16,234 bases of DNA, taken from assembly GCA_002339745.1 (NCBI GenBank), contig DDKP01000134.1, forward strand, positions 12,224 to 28,457. Reading direction: 5' to 3'. A model generated the notes under the pieces. It was not told the DNA's origin and searched no databases. It was given only the letters and a program-made list of their open reading frames with translations. Shown here piece after piece: positions 1 through 6,370 of the stretch. Source of the DNA: Firmicutes bacterium UBA2595 (GTDB lineage: Bacteria > Bacillota > Thermincolia > Thermincolales > UBA2595). Numbering within the stretch: the first letter of the stretch is position 1; every line of letters starts with the position of its first letter. The translations under genes were made by a program, and so were the position numbers.

Positions 1-73
1 ACCGGCCCACGATCCGCGTAGCGAAAATGGTTGCCGGTGGAGATTGTGGCCGCTCGCAGGAATATACCTGCCC

Positions 74-88
74 GTCAAATATTTTGAC
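74..88. other. Inverted repeat at the left end
   Basis: GTCAAA (74-79) and TTTGAC (83-88) are perfect arms around 3 bases, 36 nt past the stop of the 319-residue gene. It has no T-tract typical of a terminator. I see no gene in 1-123. Confidence 0.3.
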
Positions 89-123
89 TGAACTAAGAAG
101 ATAGCATATTTATGGAATATCCC

Positions 124-1083
124 CTATTTGTCATCTCTCTGGCACTGGTCACAATCTGGTGGTTTTGTTTCCTTCTGCGGAAAAACCACCCCCCCTGTGT
201 GTGGATCTATGTGGATAAGCCAGTAACCGTAATCTCCTGCTTTATACTGTTGTCCAGGTAAAGGGTGCCAGTATATATATCCGGTAGCCCCACCGTAAGG
301 TTGGTCCCGTAGGCAAAACCTACCTGGAATCCCATGCACTAAAAATCTTACCGCACCCTTGTCATCATATTGCAGGCCGATTAGTTGGTGACCTCGAAAA
401 ACAGGACCTGTCTTAACATACCAAAATTCATCTGAACAAGCCTGGGTAACCGGTTGACCTTTGTTCCGCAAACCGCCGTAAACCTGGTACGACGGGTGCA
501 CTGGCATCCCTTGAGGCCGGTATGAAGTCACCGGAACCTGGGGATAGTACATCCAGTCGTGAAAAAAACCGGGATAAAATTTCCACCATTGGTAGTACGG
601 CAAACCGTGCCCAAAAGGCGAAACCTTTTCCATTTTGGGTTCACTGGAAAGGTTTACTTCTTCCAGTTCCAGGCTGCCCACAAGAACCCTGTCACCGGGC
701 ATGTCTTTACGACCTTTTGCAACGCGTATTTCCACAGTGTTAAATGAGTCGATATCCAGTCCTGTGTCTCTGACATTATCGGCAATAAAGTTCCAAGAGC
801 TCTCTCCCACCCCCTCTTCGTTAATAACAGTAGTCCCCGCATATACAGGGACAGCCTTACCTTTATCCTCGGTAACAAGCCATAGGGCATATCCTGTAAA
901 GTCTTCTTCACTGGGAAGTAAACGCAGGTTCTTCACCATGCATTTAAAAGCTCCCCGGTTTCCATGTACTTCTATGATTACCTTTCCTCTGGGGCGTTTT
1001 GCCGGGCTGATAGCGTAATTTCTCTTGTCTTCCCGGAGGACCGCAGTATACCGGCGGTATTCCGGCTCCGCATGACGGTCCAT
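124..1083 (-). CDS. Unrecognised two-part protein with Tyr/Trp/Pro-rich linker
   Basis: I do not recognise this 319-residue protein. It starts at ATG 1083 behind a GGAGGGGG Shine-Dalgarno site 4 nt away, so it is a real gene. No signal peptide or membrane segment is visible. Residues about 30-145 look like a beta-rich domain (alternating hydrophobic strands, with a YALWLV stretch at 65-70). Residues 157-203 are crowded with aromatic residues, proline and glycine (YYQWWKFYP, WMYYPQVP). Residues about 217-302 form a second domain with FWYVKTGP, LVHGIPG and GYWLIHIDP segments. The tail holds a CDQC pair at 311-314 that could bind metal or form a disulfide. The aromatic, Pro/Gly-rich centre resembles spore-surface or adhesive proteins in composition only. 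It follows ppx with an 84-nt gap and could be co-transcribed. Existence is well supported; function is unknown. Confidence 0.8.
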   Translation of the reverse strand: MDRHAEPEYRRYTAVLREDKRNYAISPAKRPRGKVIIEVHGNRGAFKCMVKNLRLLPSEEDFTGYALWLVTEDKGKAVPVYAGTTVINEEGVGESSWNFIADNVRDTGLDIDSFNTVEIRVAKGRKDMPGDRVLVGSLELEEVNLSSEPKMEKVSPFGHGLPYYQWWKFYPGFFHDWMYYPQVPVTSYRPQGMPVHPSYQVYGGLRNKGQPVTQACSDEFWYVKTGPVFRGHQLIGLQYDDKGAVRFLVHGIPGRFCLRDQPYGGATGYIYWHPLPGQQYKAGDYGYWLIHIDPHTGGVVFPQKETKPPDCDQCQRDDK

Positions 1084-1167
1084 GGCACCCCCTCCATTGC
1101 ACAGGGTCTCTCTGTTTTTAATATATATGCCTTTATTTTTGAAACTTTAACAAAAATTAAAAAAAAT

Positions 1168-2058
1168 TTAGATGGTACTATGAATTCCAAGTCTTTCAAA
1201 CAGTAATCCGTACATAATATCCGTCTCACTCACAATTACCGTGGCGGCATCCAATCCCATGACAGCCGCCAAGGCAATCCTGGCGCCAGCCATAATTATA
1301 TCCGCTCTTTGGGGCTGTAACCCTGGAATTTTTTTCCTCTCTGCAATTGACATTGACTCCAGATGGTGAACAATATCCTCGATTCTTTGCCTTTTGAGGA
1401 TGTAACCGTGAACTCTATCAGGGTTATATACTTTAAGTTCTTGGTCTATAGCGGCAAGGGTGGTAAATGTCCCCCCTACCCCAATGACACGTTCGAACCC
1501 GTCATCCTTTATCGATTTGAGCGTGCTTGCCAGCATTTCTTCAATCTCTGTTAAAGTACAGTTTCCTTCAGTCATTCTGACGGCACCAACCCTGAGGCTT
1601 ACAAAATTTAAGCCGCCTACTCCGCTCCAGATCAATTCGGTACTACCTCCGCCAATATCTATTACAACAGGAAAACCGGGACAATGCTCAAGACCGCGCA
1701 CCGCTCCAGCATAACTTAATTGCGCTTCTTCGGCCCCGGACAAAACACGGACATCCCATCCTACCTGTTCTTTCACTTCCGATAAAAATTCAGCCCGGTT
1801 TTCAGCGTCGCGGACAGCGCTGGTAGCAGCTGCAACAACCGTTTCCGCGCCGCTTCTCTCGATTATTCTCCGGAAGTTTTTCAGGGCAGCCAGTGTCCGT
1901 TCAATAGCCGGCCGAAGCAGGTGAGGTTGCTGTCCTATTCCTTCACCCAGCCGGGTGGTGATAAGACCGGTTTTAACCACTTTCACTTCTTCGTTTTCTG
2001 AGTCCGCCACTAAGAGCCTCACTGAATTTGTACCTATATCAACTACCGCTGCACGCAA
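1168..2058 (-). CDS. ppx: Ppx/GppA-type exopolyphosphatase or (p)ppGpp-cycle phosphatase
   Basis: This is a member of the ASKHA-fold Ppx/GppA family, which hydrolyses terminal phosphate from polyphosphate or pppGpp in the cytoplasm. The first phosphate-binding motif, VVDIGTNSVRLL, lies at the N terminus. The second, IDIGGGSTEL, lies near residue 135. The SGAEEAQLSYAGA segment between them carries the family's catalytic-type glutamate. At about 296 residues it is the short form, without the C-terminal HD-type domain of the E. coli enzymes. The ORF can be extended to a TTG at 2076, but the TTG at 2058 has a GGGGGG Shine-Dalgarno site 8 nt upstream and gives the typical MRAAVVDIGTNS start. A strong terminator separates it from yabR, so it should have its own promoter, although I could not identify one. 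Whether it acts on polyphosphate or pppGpp cannot be told from sequence. Confidence 0.9.
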   Translation of the reverse strand: MRAAVVDIGTNSVRLLVADSENEEVKVVKTGLITTRLGEGIGQQPHLLRPAIERTLAALKNFRRIIERSGAETVVAAATSAVRDAENRAEFLSEVKEQVGWDVRVLSGAEEAQLSYAGAVRGLEHCPGFPVVIDIGGGSTELIWSGVGGLNFVSLRVGAVRMTEGNCTLTEIEEMLASTLKSIKDDGFERVIGVGGTFTTLAAIDQELKVYNPDRVHGYILKRQRIEDIVHHLESMSIAERKKIPGLQPQRADIIMAGARIALAAVMGLDAATVIVSETDIMYGLLFERLGIHSTI

Positions 2059-2091
2059 ATCAACTACCCCCCGCAAATCTAAGGTTAATTT

Positions 2092-2127
2092 AAAAAAGCA
2101 CCGTTAAGCGCTGAACGGTGCTTTTTT
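2092..2127. terminator. Bidirectional rho-independent terminator after yabR
   Basis: The arms AAAAAAGCACCGTT (2092-2105) and AACGGTGCTTTTTT (2114-2127) pair perfectly over 14 bp with an 8-nt loop. The A- and T-tracts make it work in either direction. It lies 16 nt past the yabR stop codon, so its main role should be to end the yabR transcript before ppx. Confidence 0.93.
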
Positions 2128-2143
2128 ACCCTCATATAAAATT

Positions 2144-2566
2144 TTAATACGACCTTCTGGACCCCCTGCCGCCCCTCTTGGATTCAGTGGCACGACGAAG
2201 ATCCTGCTGTCGCTCATCACTTTCTTTCATAAACTTTGCTAATCTTTCCTCAAAACTCGACGATTTGTCACTTCTCTTGGAATGTTGTGGTGGCGCCGAA
2301 CCAGGTGGGATACGGGATAAATCATTGGCGGCAAAAGACTTGGCCTGTTTGATTGACAAGCCGATTTTACCGTTTTCGATAGCGATGACCATGACCGTTA
2401 CCCGGTCATTATCCTGAAGGTAATCCTTAACATCTCTTACATAAGCATCGGCGACTTCAGAGATGTGGACCAGTCCGGTTTGTCCGCTCGGTAGCTCCAC
2501 AAATGCTCCAAAGTTGGTGATACCTGTAACCACGCCTTCAACGATGCTTCCTACTTCAATTGTCAT
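2144..2566 (-). CDS. yabR: YabR-type S1-domain RNA-binding protein
   Basis: Residues about 4-74 form one S1 (OB-fold) RNA-binding domain (GSIVEGVVTGITNFGAFVEL, then GLVHISEV). A flexible linker follows, and a conserved basic tail (FEERLAKFMKESDERQ, ending in an Arg/Gly/Ser-rich stretch) makes up about residues 105-140. Both the 140-residue layout and the position after divIC fit YabR of B. subtilis, a putative ribosome-associated RNA binder with homology to polynucleotide phosphorylase's S1 domain. ATG 2566 is preceded by AAGGAGGA about 12 nt away, a rather long spacing. A perfect consensus promoter lies just upstream, so this gene can be expressed apart from divIC, probably constitutively and strongly. 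The precise RNA target is unknown. Confidence 0.93.
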   Translation of the reverse strand: MTIEVGSIVEGVVTGITNFGAFVELPSGQTGLVHISEVADAYVRDVKDYLQDNDRVTVMVIAIENGKIGLSIKQAKSFAANDLSRIPPGSAPPQHSKRSDKSSSFEERLAKFMKESDERQQDLRRATESKRGGRGSRRSY

Positions 2567-2625
2567 AAACCCGAAAAATCCTCCTTGACGCGGTCGTGTG
2601 CAGAAAACAGCCTTTAATCAATCAA

Positions 2626-2654
2626 ATTATAACCGAAGGAAAATACAGTGTCAA
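2626..2654 (-). promoter_or_regulatory. Consensus sigma-A promoter of yabR
   Basis: On the minus strand, -35 TTGACA (2649-2654) and -10 TATAAT (2626-2631) are separated by exactly 17 nt. Both hexamers match the vegetative consensus in every position. It lies between divIC and yabR, with transcription expected to start near 2619 and a leader of about 53 nt. Confidence 0.93.
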
Positions 2655-2668
2655 GACGTTGATTAGTA

Positions 2669-3082
2669 TTAATGAACCTCGGTTTCTTCCAGGGTTTTTG
2701 GCGGTTTGGGGATACTGCTCCCCTTCGCGCCCGGTTTTGCTTCAAGGATTATCTTTTCACCCGGTTTTACAAGGCCCAGTTTTTCCCGGGCTTCTCTCTC
2801 AATATAAGCATCGGAATTTAGCTGTTCGATCTGTTTGCGGAGGTCGGCATTCTTTATTCGAAGCTCGTCCATCTGCTCCTGGATCTTTTGAATCTCATGA
2901 CGGACATTGTACATTTCCACCATCTGGCCGCCAAAGGAGTAAAATATAAATCCAAGTAAGATGAGCAGGATTACACTAGGACCTTTTAATTTAAACTTGA
3001 CTTTTTTTTGTTTCCCAGGTTTACTCTGCGATGCCACCTTTATCACTTTGTTCGTTTTTGGAACCTTGGCAGATAAAACCAT
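2669..3082 (-). CDS. divIC: Septum formation initiator DivIC (FtsB-like)
   Basis: This is a bitopic membrane protein of the divisome. It works with FtsL and DivIB at the septum to control peptidoglycan synthesis. A basic cytoplasmic N-terminus (residues 1-33, Lys-rich) precedes one membrane span (about 35-52, VILLILLGFIFYSF). A coiled coil (about 58-90) follows, then the family's closing motif YIEREAREKLGLVKPGE (93-109). At 137 residues it is slightly longer than B. subtilis DivIC (125) because of a Pro/Lys-rich tail. Its ATG overlaps the stop codon of the upstream HTH gene (TAATG), which implies translational coupling. AGGAGG lies 10 nt upstream of the start, inside the HTH gene. The position between yabQ and yabR fits known divIC loci. 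FtsL and FtsB families are similar, but synteny favours DivIC. Confidence 0.93.
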   Translation of the reverse strand: MVLSAKVPKTNKVIKVASQSKPGKQKKVKFKLKGPSVILLILLGFIFYSFGGQMVEMYNVRHEIQKIQEQMDELRIKNADLRKQIEQLNSDAYIEREAREKLGLVKPGEKIILEAKPGAKGSSIPKPPKTLEETEVH

Positions 3083-3315
3083 TAGGAGCCAGCCTCCTCT
3101 TCATCCGGTCCAAACAGACCTAAAGCGTTACCGGGTATTATTATGACAACCTCGTATCCCTTATTACGGGCCCGGTTAAACAGGGTAGCAACCGTACTGC
3201 CGGTTAATCCAAGTTTTTTGGCTATGTTTTCATTTGAGTAGCCCATCTCTTTCAGAGTTACCACCTGGCGCTCCCTAAAACTTAGCTTTTCAGCGCCCCT
3301 AATCTCTATTTTCAT
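3082..3315 (-). CDS. Small helix-turn-helix regulator coupled to divIC
   Basis: This 77-residue protein has a LuxR/sigma-70 region-4-like HTH at about residues 11-52 (LSFRERQVVTLKEMGYSNEN, then IAKKLGLTGSTVATLFNRAR). A short hydrophobic tail (GYEVVIIIPGNALGLFGP) and an acidic end complete it, with no receiver or other sensor domain. The reading frame stays open to 3405, but ATG 3315 is preferred: GGGTGAG lies 3 nt upstream, and the product then begins directly before the HTH. The upstream DnaA-box and palindrome sequences would otherwise be coding. The stop codon shares a base with the divIC start, so both are made together. It probably binds DNA, possibly its own promoter. B. subtilis has no such gene at this position as far as I know. 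The target is unknown. Confidence 0.82.
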   Translation of the reverse strand: MKIEIRGAEKLSFRERQVVTLKEMGYSNENIAKKLGLTGSTVATLFNRARNKGYEVVIIIPGNALGLFGPDEEEAGS

Positions 3316-3343
3316 CGACTCACCCGCTGGCCAGCACAGGGAA

Positions 3344-3364
3344 TTATCCACATTTTGTGGACAA
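3344..3364. promoter_or_regulatory. Inverted pair of DnaA-box-like sites
   Basis: TTATCCACA (3344-3352) is an exact match to the DnaA-box consensus. Three bases later TGTGGACAA (3356-3364) is the reverse complement of TTGTCCACA, a one-mismatch box. Together they form an inverted repeat about 30 bp upstream of the HTH-divIC start. A GATAAT hexamer on the minus strand (3343-3348) overlaps the first box and might serve as a -10 element. Confidence 0.6.
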
Positions 3365-3368
3365 ATTG

Positions 3369-3385
3369 TGTACAAGTTTAGTACA
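3369..3385. promoter_or_regulatory. Palindrome upstream of HTH-divIC (operator candidate)
   Basis: TGTAC (3369-3373) and GTACA (3381-3385) are perfect inverted arms around 7 bases. The site lies 5 bp upstream of the DnaA-box pair and about 55 bp before the HTH start. The spacing suits a dimeric repressor or autoregulator, but no binding protein can be assigned from sequence. Confidence 0.4.
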
Positions 3386-3403
3386 GATATTGATTCTACA
3401 CAC

Positions 3404-3427
3404 AAAAAAAAATTCCTTCTTCAGGAA
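3404..3427 (-). terminator. Weak terminator after yabQ
   Basis: On the minus strand, the stem TTCCT/AGGAA (5 bp, 5-nt loop, 3413-3427) is followed by nine T residues (3412-3404). The stem is short, so termination may be partial and allow readthrough from yabPQ into HTH-divIC. Confidence 0.5.
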
Positions 3428-3474
3428 ATAAAATAAATATATAAAATTTCCATTCTTGAGAATTAAAAAGCGGG

Positions 3475-4029
3475 TTATTTCTTTCTAAATAATGATTGCA
3501 ATCTCCCGGCAATTTGTTTCTTAGTAGATAGGACAGCGTTTTTAACAGGTTTTGTCACAGAATATTCTATAATGCGTCCGGTGAACCTACATGCTTTGGT
3601 CCAGGCCGTTCCGAGGTAACCGATGGGGACAATTATTATGTTCCTGAATAGAACTATCGGGTAAGTAACCAGCCACCAGGTAAATTTAATGACTCTTATC
3701 AGGCGGTTAATAATATTCTTTATTAGGATGATAGCAGAAAGTAAAATCCTTATTATATAACGACTGAGAAGTTTAAGGTAGGCCAGCACTCCGGTAAAAA
3801 CACCTATTAGGACATATAACCGCAATTCTCCCCAATTGCTCACCAAAAGCAGAAAAAAGACCATGAGGGTTGAAACAACCCAAAACACCAGGTTGCCTAA
3901 ATATCCAAAAATTTTGCCGTGACGGATTGCTCCCTTTACTACTTTGTAAAAGTCAAAAAGTATACCAATAGTTACACCGATAAGCATAGTAACAATAAAG
4001 GCATAAACCTGATATTCCAGAGACTGCAT
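3475..4029 (-). CDS. yabQ: Spore cortex biosynthesis protein YabQ
   Basis: YabQ is a polytopic membrane protein of the mother cell that localises to the outer forespore membrane and is needed for cortex formation in B. subtilis. The N-terminal half shows the family pattern: a membrane span (8-28), then FDFYKVVKGAIRHGK, two or three more hydrophobic segments (about 43-63, 68-86), and further hydrophobic stretches with basic residues to about residue 140. The C-terminal about 40 residues are basic and soluble. Its length of 184 residues is close to the family. The start, ATG 4029, has AAGGAGGGGG upstream, and it follows the yabP stop by 30 nt, so the two form an operon. Identity rests on both pattern and its place between yabP and divIC. 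Confidence 0.9.
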   Translation of the reverse strand: MQSLEYQVYAFIVTMLIGVTIGILFDFYKVVKGAIRHGKIFGYLGNLVFWVVSTLMVFFLLLVSNWGELRLYVLIGVFTGVLAYLKLLSRYIIRILLSAIILIKNIINRLIRVIKFTWWLVTYPIVLFRNIIIVPIGYLGTAWTKACRFTGRIIEYSVTKPVKNAVLSTKKQIAGRLQSLFRKK

Positions 4030-4059
4030 CAGCCCCCTCCTTTATCTGTTTTATTAACC

Positions 4060-4353
4060 CTATCTCAGGATCCGCTGAAGAATCCCTTTACCTTTACCTT
4101 TTATTCCTTTGGCTTCTTTATCTTCAGCAAAATTGAGGGACTTGCAAAGGCCTTCCACCACCAGTGACCCTTCTTCCAGGTTCAATTGAATAATGTGGAG
4201 GTTTTGTCCCTTAAGAACCAGAAATCCCATTCTCGTTTCCAGCAGAATTTCCTCGTCGTCGAAACTCTCAACATTTTCCACGCCTTCGATAACTATATTC
4301 TTCCTGTTAGTCATGACTATCTTATACTCTCTGGATTCGTCCCGTCCGCTCAC
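4060..4353 (-). CDS. yabP: Sporulation protein YabP
   Basis: YabP is a small, beta-rich YabP/YqfC-family protein needed, with YabQ, for spore cortex assembly in the mother cell. The product is 97 residues, close to the 100 residues of B. subtilis YabP. The typical core NRKNIVIEGVENVESFDDEE, followed by LETRMGFLVLKGQNL, is present. The C terminus is Lys/Gly-rich. The ORF extends upstream to 4386, but GTG 4353 has an excellent AAGGAGGG site 8 nt before it and gives the expected family start. It is the first gene of a yabP-yabQ operon, downstream of the spoIID-like terminator. Confidence 0.92.
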   Translation of the reverse strand: MSGRDESREYKIVMTNRKNIVIEGVENVESFDDEEILLETRMGFLVLKGQNLHIIQLNLEEGSLVVEGLCKSLNFAEDKEAKGIKGKGKGILQRILR

Positions 4354-4403
4354 TCCGTGCTCCCTCCTTGTAAAAATGAGAAACACTTACCTGTTTACTA
4401 TTT

Positions 4404-4433
4404 TCATAAATATTCCGGTATTGGACATAATAT
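4404..4433 (-). promoter_or_regulatory. Possible sigma-E promoter of yabPQ
   Basis: Upstream of yabP the minus strand reads GCATATT near 4427-4433, a good match to the sigma-E -35 (KMATATT). About 14 nt later AATATTTA-type sequence sits where the -10 should be, which is a poor match. I list it because yabP is sigma-E controlled in B. subtilis. Experimental support is needed to call it. Confidence 0.28.
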
Positions 4434-4456
4434 GCCATTGCAGGGGATTGAGCCAT

Positions 4457-4482
4457 AAAAAAACGTGACCATGATGGTCACG
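4457..4482 (-). terminator. Terminator of spoIID-like gene
   Basis: CGTGACCA (4464-4471) pairs with TGGTCACG (4475-4482) over 8 bp with a 3-nt loop. On the minus strand it is followed by seven T residues (4463-4457). It lies 52 nt past the stop of the SpoIID-like gene. Confidence 0.9.
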
Positions 4483-4534
4483 CTAATTATTTTCTTTTTC
4501 GCTACCCACTCTTCACTACTTACTAACCACTAAT

Positions 4535-5494
4535 TTATTTCCACATTTTGTCTATGGTAACTTCTTTAAAATAGAATCTGATTATGTCTTCGGGTTTTTT
4601 CCCCTGAGCAGCCATCTTTTTGGCTCCCCACTGGCACATCCCCACTCCGTGCCCGTAACCTTTACCGGACATTACGACACTTCCGTCACGGACCGAAATG
4701 CTGTCCAGAAAAATTGAACGCATTTTATCGTTTCCCAGCGCCAATCTCAATGCAGCTCCACCGACAGTGGCTTTTCCTATCTTTAGGACTTCCGCCCTTC
4801 CCGACGGGCCTGTTCTTGCTATAGATACATTCCCCGCGGTAATTCTTCCCGGGTCAGTGCCGGTAATCTTCCTGACAGCAGCCCTGACAGTCTCCACCGG
4901 GAAAGACACGGTCCATTTCCTGTTCTCCGGCACTGTAATTGCCAGGCACCCGTCACGTACTCCCACATTAATGTAAGGAGTTTTTTCTTTTTTATATGCC
5001 AGCCCCTCTGTCGCCGAGGCCTGGATACCACCGTCACAAGCGCTGAACCATGCGTTAACATAATCACCCCGGTACTTAACGACCTCACCCCTGGTCATTT
5101 CCACGGCACGCCGGACATTGTCATTTATCCTCGCCGGGTCATAGGCCTGAAATTCCTCCACGCTGGTTGATGCATCAGTATTACGCTGGGGAACCCCACC
5201 CTTATCTTTCATCTGCTTAAGGGTAAACGTACGGGCTAATATAGCCTGAGCAGCAAGTGCGTTTACAGGCCAGGTAGGTTCCATTTCCGCGGCAACCACG
5301 CCTTTAATATATTCTTCCATTTTGATGCGCTTTACCTGGCCGGTTTCATTTATATACAAGCTTATGGTAGGTTCGGCTCCCATCCTTTCCGGCAGCGGTT
5401 TTTTCTGTTGTTGGGGAGCACATCCTCCTGTTGTACCGATAAAAACAGCAATAATAAGCGAAATCGCCATCTTTCTTTTAAAACTTCTTCTCAC
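4535..5494 (-). CDS. SpoIID/LytB-domain lipoprotein (peptidoglycan lytic enzyme)
   Basis: This 319-residue protein belongs to the SpoIID/LytB family, whose SpoIID member is a lytic transglycosylase that drives forespore engulfment with SpoIIP and SpoIIM. A basic N-terminus, a hydrophobic span (10-20) and a lipobox ending in Cys25 (GTTGGC) predict a lipoprotein on the outer face of the membrane. The catalytic region VVAAEMEPTWPVNALAAQA lies at 66-84, with Glu70 at the position of the SpoIID catalytic Glu. FSACDGG (150-156) and the closing GYGHGVGMCQWGA (279-291) are family landmarks. The GTG start at 5494 has AAGGGGGA 6 nt away. Genuine SpoIID is usually encoded elsewhere and anchored by a transmembrane segment, so this may be a paralogue acting in cortex or germination. 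A gene symbol is withheld for that reason. Confidence 0.88.
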   Translation of the reverse strand: MRRSFKRKMAISLIIAVFIGTTGGCAPQQQKKPLPERMGAEPTISLYINETGQVKRIKMEEYIKGVVAAEMEPTWPVNALAAQAILARTFTLKQMKDKGGVPQRNTDASTSVEEFQAYDPARINDNVRRAVEMTRGEVVKYRGDYVNAWFSACDGGIQASATEGLAYKKEKTPYINVGVRDGCLAITVPENRKWTVSFPVETVRAAVRKITGTDPGRITAGNVSIARTGPSGRAEVLKIGKATVGGAALRLALGNDKMRSIFLDSISVRDGSVVMSGKGYGHGVGMCQWGAKKMAAQGKKPEDIIRFYFKEVTIDKMWK

Positions 5495-5527
5495 CCGGAT
5501 TCCCCCTTAGATGTAATTTCGACAAAA

Positions 5528-5538
5528 ATTGTTACAAT
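5528..5538. promoter_or_regulatory. Short palindrome upstream of spoIID-like gene
   Basis: ATTGTTACAAT is an 11-bp perfect inverted repeat, 33 bp upstream of the spoIID-like GTG start. It could be an operator, but it is short and AT-rich, and chance is a fair alternative. Confidence 0.25.
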
Positions 5539-5622
5539 ATAATGGTTGTTTGGTTACCTCGAGCTCCAACACTAAAATTAGTATTTTCTGGGGGAATTCA
5601 AGATATAAGTGGAAAATAGAGG

Positions 5623-5883
5623 TTAAACAAGAATCCTTATCTCTTCCACAATCCTATACAGGTCCTTGGCCTGGTCAACTCTGACGGTATTCGGAGTGTC
5701 CAGAACTTCAACCTTGATTTTCTTGCTGCCGAAATCAAGTTCCAGAATATCCCCAGCTTTAATTTCAACACCAGGTTTGGCCATCTTGCCGTTTAAGCTC
5801 ACCTTGCCGCCGTCACAAATATCTTTTGCAACACTTCTCCGTTTAATGATGCGAGATACCTTTAAGAATTTATCTAATCGCAT
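5623..5883 (-). CDS. rqcP: RqcP/YabO, S4-domain ribosome quality-control factor
   Basis: This 86-residue protein is essentially one S4 RNA-binding domain of the Hsp15/RqcP family. The N-terminal core MRLDKFLKVSRIIKRRSVAK, then GGKVSLNG (25-32) and KAGDILEL (42-49), are diagnostic. In B. subtilis RqcP (YabO) binds stalled 50S subunits with peptidyl-tRNA and helps RqcH add C-terminal alanine tails. The length is the same as YabO (86). The start ATG 5883 has GGAGGG close upstream. It follows hup, but a terminator lies between the two. The location beside mazG and yabP agrees with the yab cluster. Confidence 0.93.
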   Translation of the reverse strand: MRLDKFLKVSRIIKRRSVAKDICDGGKVSLNGKMAKPGVEIKAGDILELDFGSKKIKVEVLDTPNTVRVDQAKDLYRIVEEIRILV

Positions 5884-5951
5884 TTAATCCCTCCGCCATA
5901 TAGTCTAAGGAACGAATAAAATCAACTATGAAAAAATTTCCCTATCATAGA

Positions 5952-5981
5952 AAAAATCAGGTTCCTGTGAACCTGATTTTT
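5952..5981. terminator. Terminator after hup
   Basis: AAAAATCAGGTTC (5952-5964) pairs with GAACCTGATTTTT (5969-5981) over 13 bp with a 4-nt loop. It starts 7 nt past the hup stop codon and has T-runs in both orientations, so it should end hup transcription and limit flow into rqcP. Confidence 0.93.
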
Positions 5982-5988
5982 GCCATGC

Positions 5989-6261
5989 TTAGGAAACTGA
6001 ATCTTTAAGAGCTTTACCTGCTTTGAACGCGGGAACCTTAGCCGCTTTAATCTCAATTTCTGCCCCGGTCTGCGGGTTGCGTCCTTTCCTGGCAGCACGT
6101 TTACGGACTTCAAAAGTCCCAAAACCTACGAGCTGAACTTTGTCACCCTTGGCCAGACTTTCTTCGATGCTGGCAAACACGGCGCTTACAGCCTTTTCGG
6201 AATCCTTTTTGGTCAGCCCCGATTTTTCTGCTACACTGGAAATTAGCTCCTGCTTATTCAC
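5989..6261 (-). CDS. hup: HU-family nucleoid DNA-binding protein
   Basis: This is a 90-residue HU/IHF-family protein, which forms dimers that bend and compact DNA. It begins MNKQELISSVAEKSGLTKKD, has the signature GFGTFEVRKRAARKGRNPQTG (about residues 46-66) and the beta-arm RNPQTGAEI that inserts into the minor groove. The length is the usual 90-92. The start is GTG 6261 with AGGAGGGG 5 nt away. It has its own terminator directly downstream, so it is probably made as a single-gene, abundant mRNA, as is usual for HU. It is encoded by hbs elsewhere in B. subtilis, and its position between mazG and rqcP is common in clostridial relatives. Confidence 0.97.
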   Translation of the reverse strand: MNKQELISSVAEKSGLTKKDSEKAVSAVFASIEESLAKGDKVQLVGFGTFEVRKRAARKGRNPQTGAEIEIKAAKVPAFKAGKALKDSVS

Positions 6262-6370
6262 AAAAACCCCTCCTAAATGTAATTAAGTTAATCATTTTAA
6301 AGTTACTTTTTATTGCATTCGCTACAACCCTTGAATCTCCTGCTTTTTAAGCAATTTTTTCTTACAAACT

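Noticed and set aside
1..123. Possible partial gene at the left edge
   Set aside because: Open frames on the plus strand end within 100 bases, and no recognisable peptide or ribosome-binding site is present.
210..218. TGTGGATAA, an exact DnaA box on the minus strand
   Set aside because: It lies within the coding sequence of the 319-residue protein and stands alone, so chance or codon constraint is a sufficient explanation.
3316..3405. Longer N-terminus of the HTH protein
   Set aside because: It would place DnaA-box and palindrome sequences in the coding region, and no strong ribosome-binding site supports the upstream start.
5571..5582. ACTAA-AA-TTAGT palindrome after rqcP
   Set aside because: Short, AT-only apart from two pairs, and followed by no T-run on the minus strand. 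Not enough to be called a terminator or operator.
6341..6358. TGCTT-TTT-AAGCA hairpin with a T-run
   Set aside because: It would terminate only plus-strand transcription, the stem is 5 bp, and no plus-strand gene exists here. It does not serve mazG, which runs on the minus strand.
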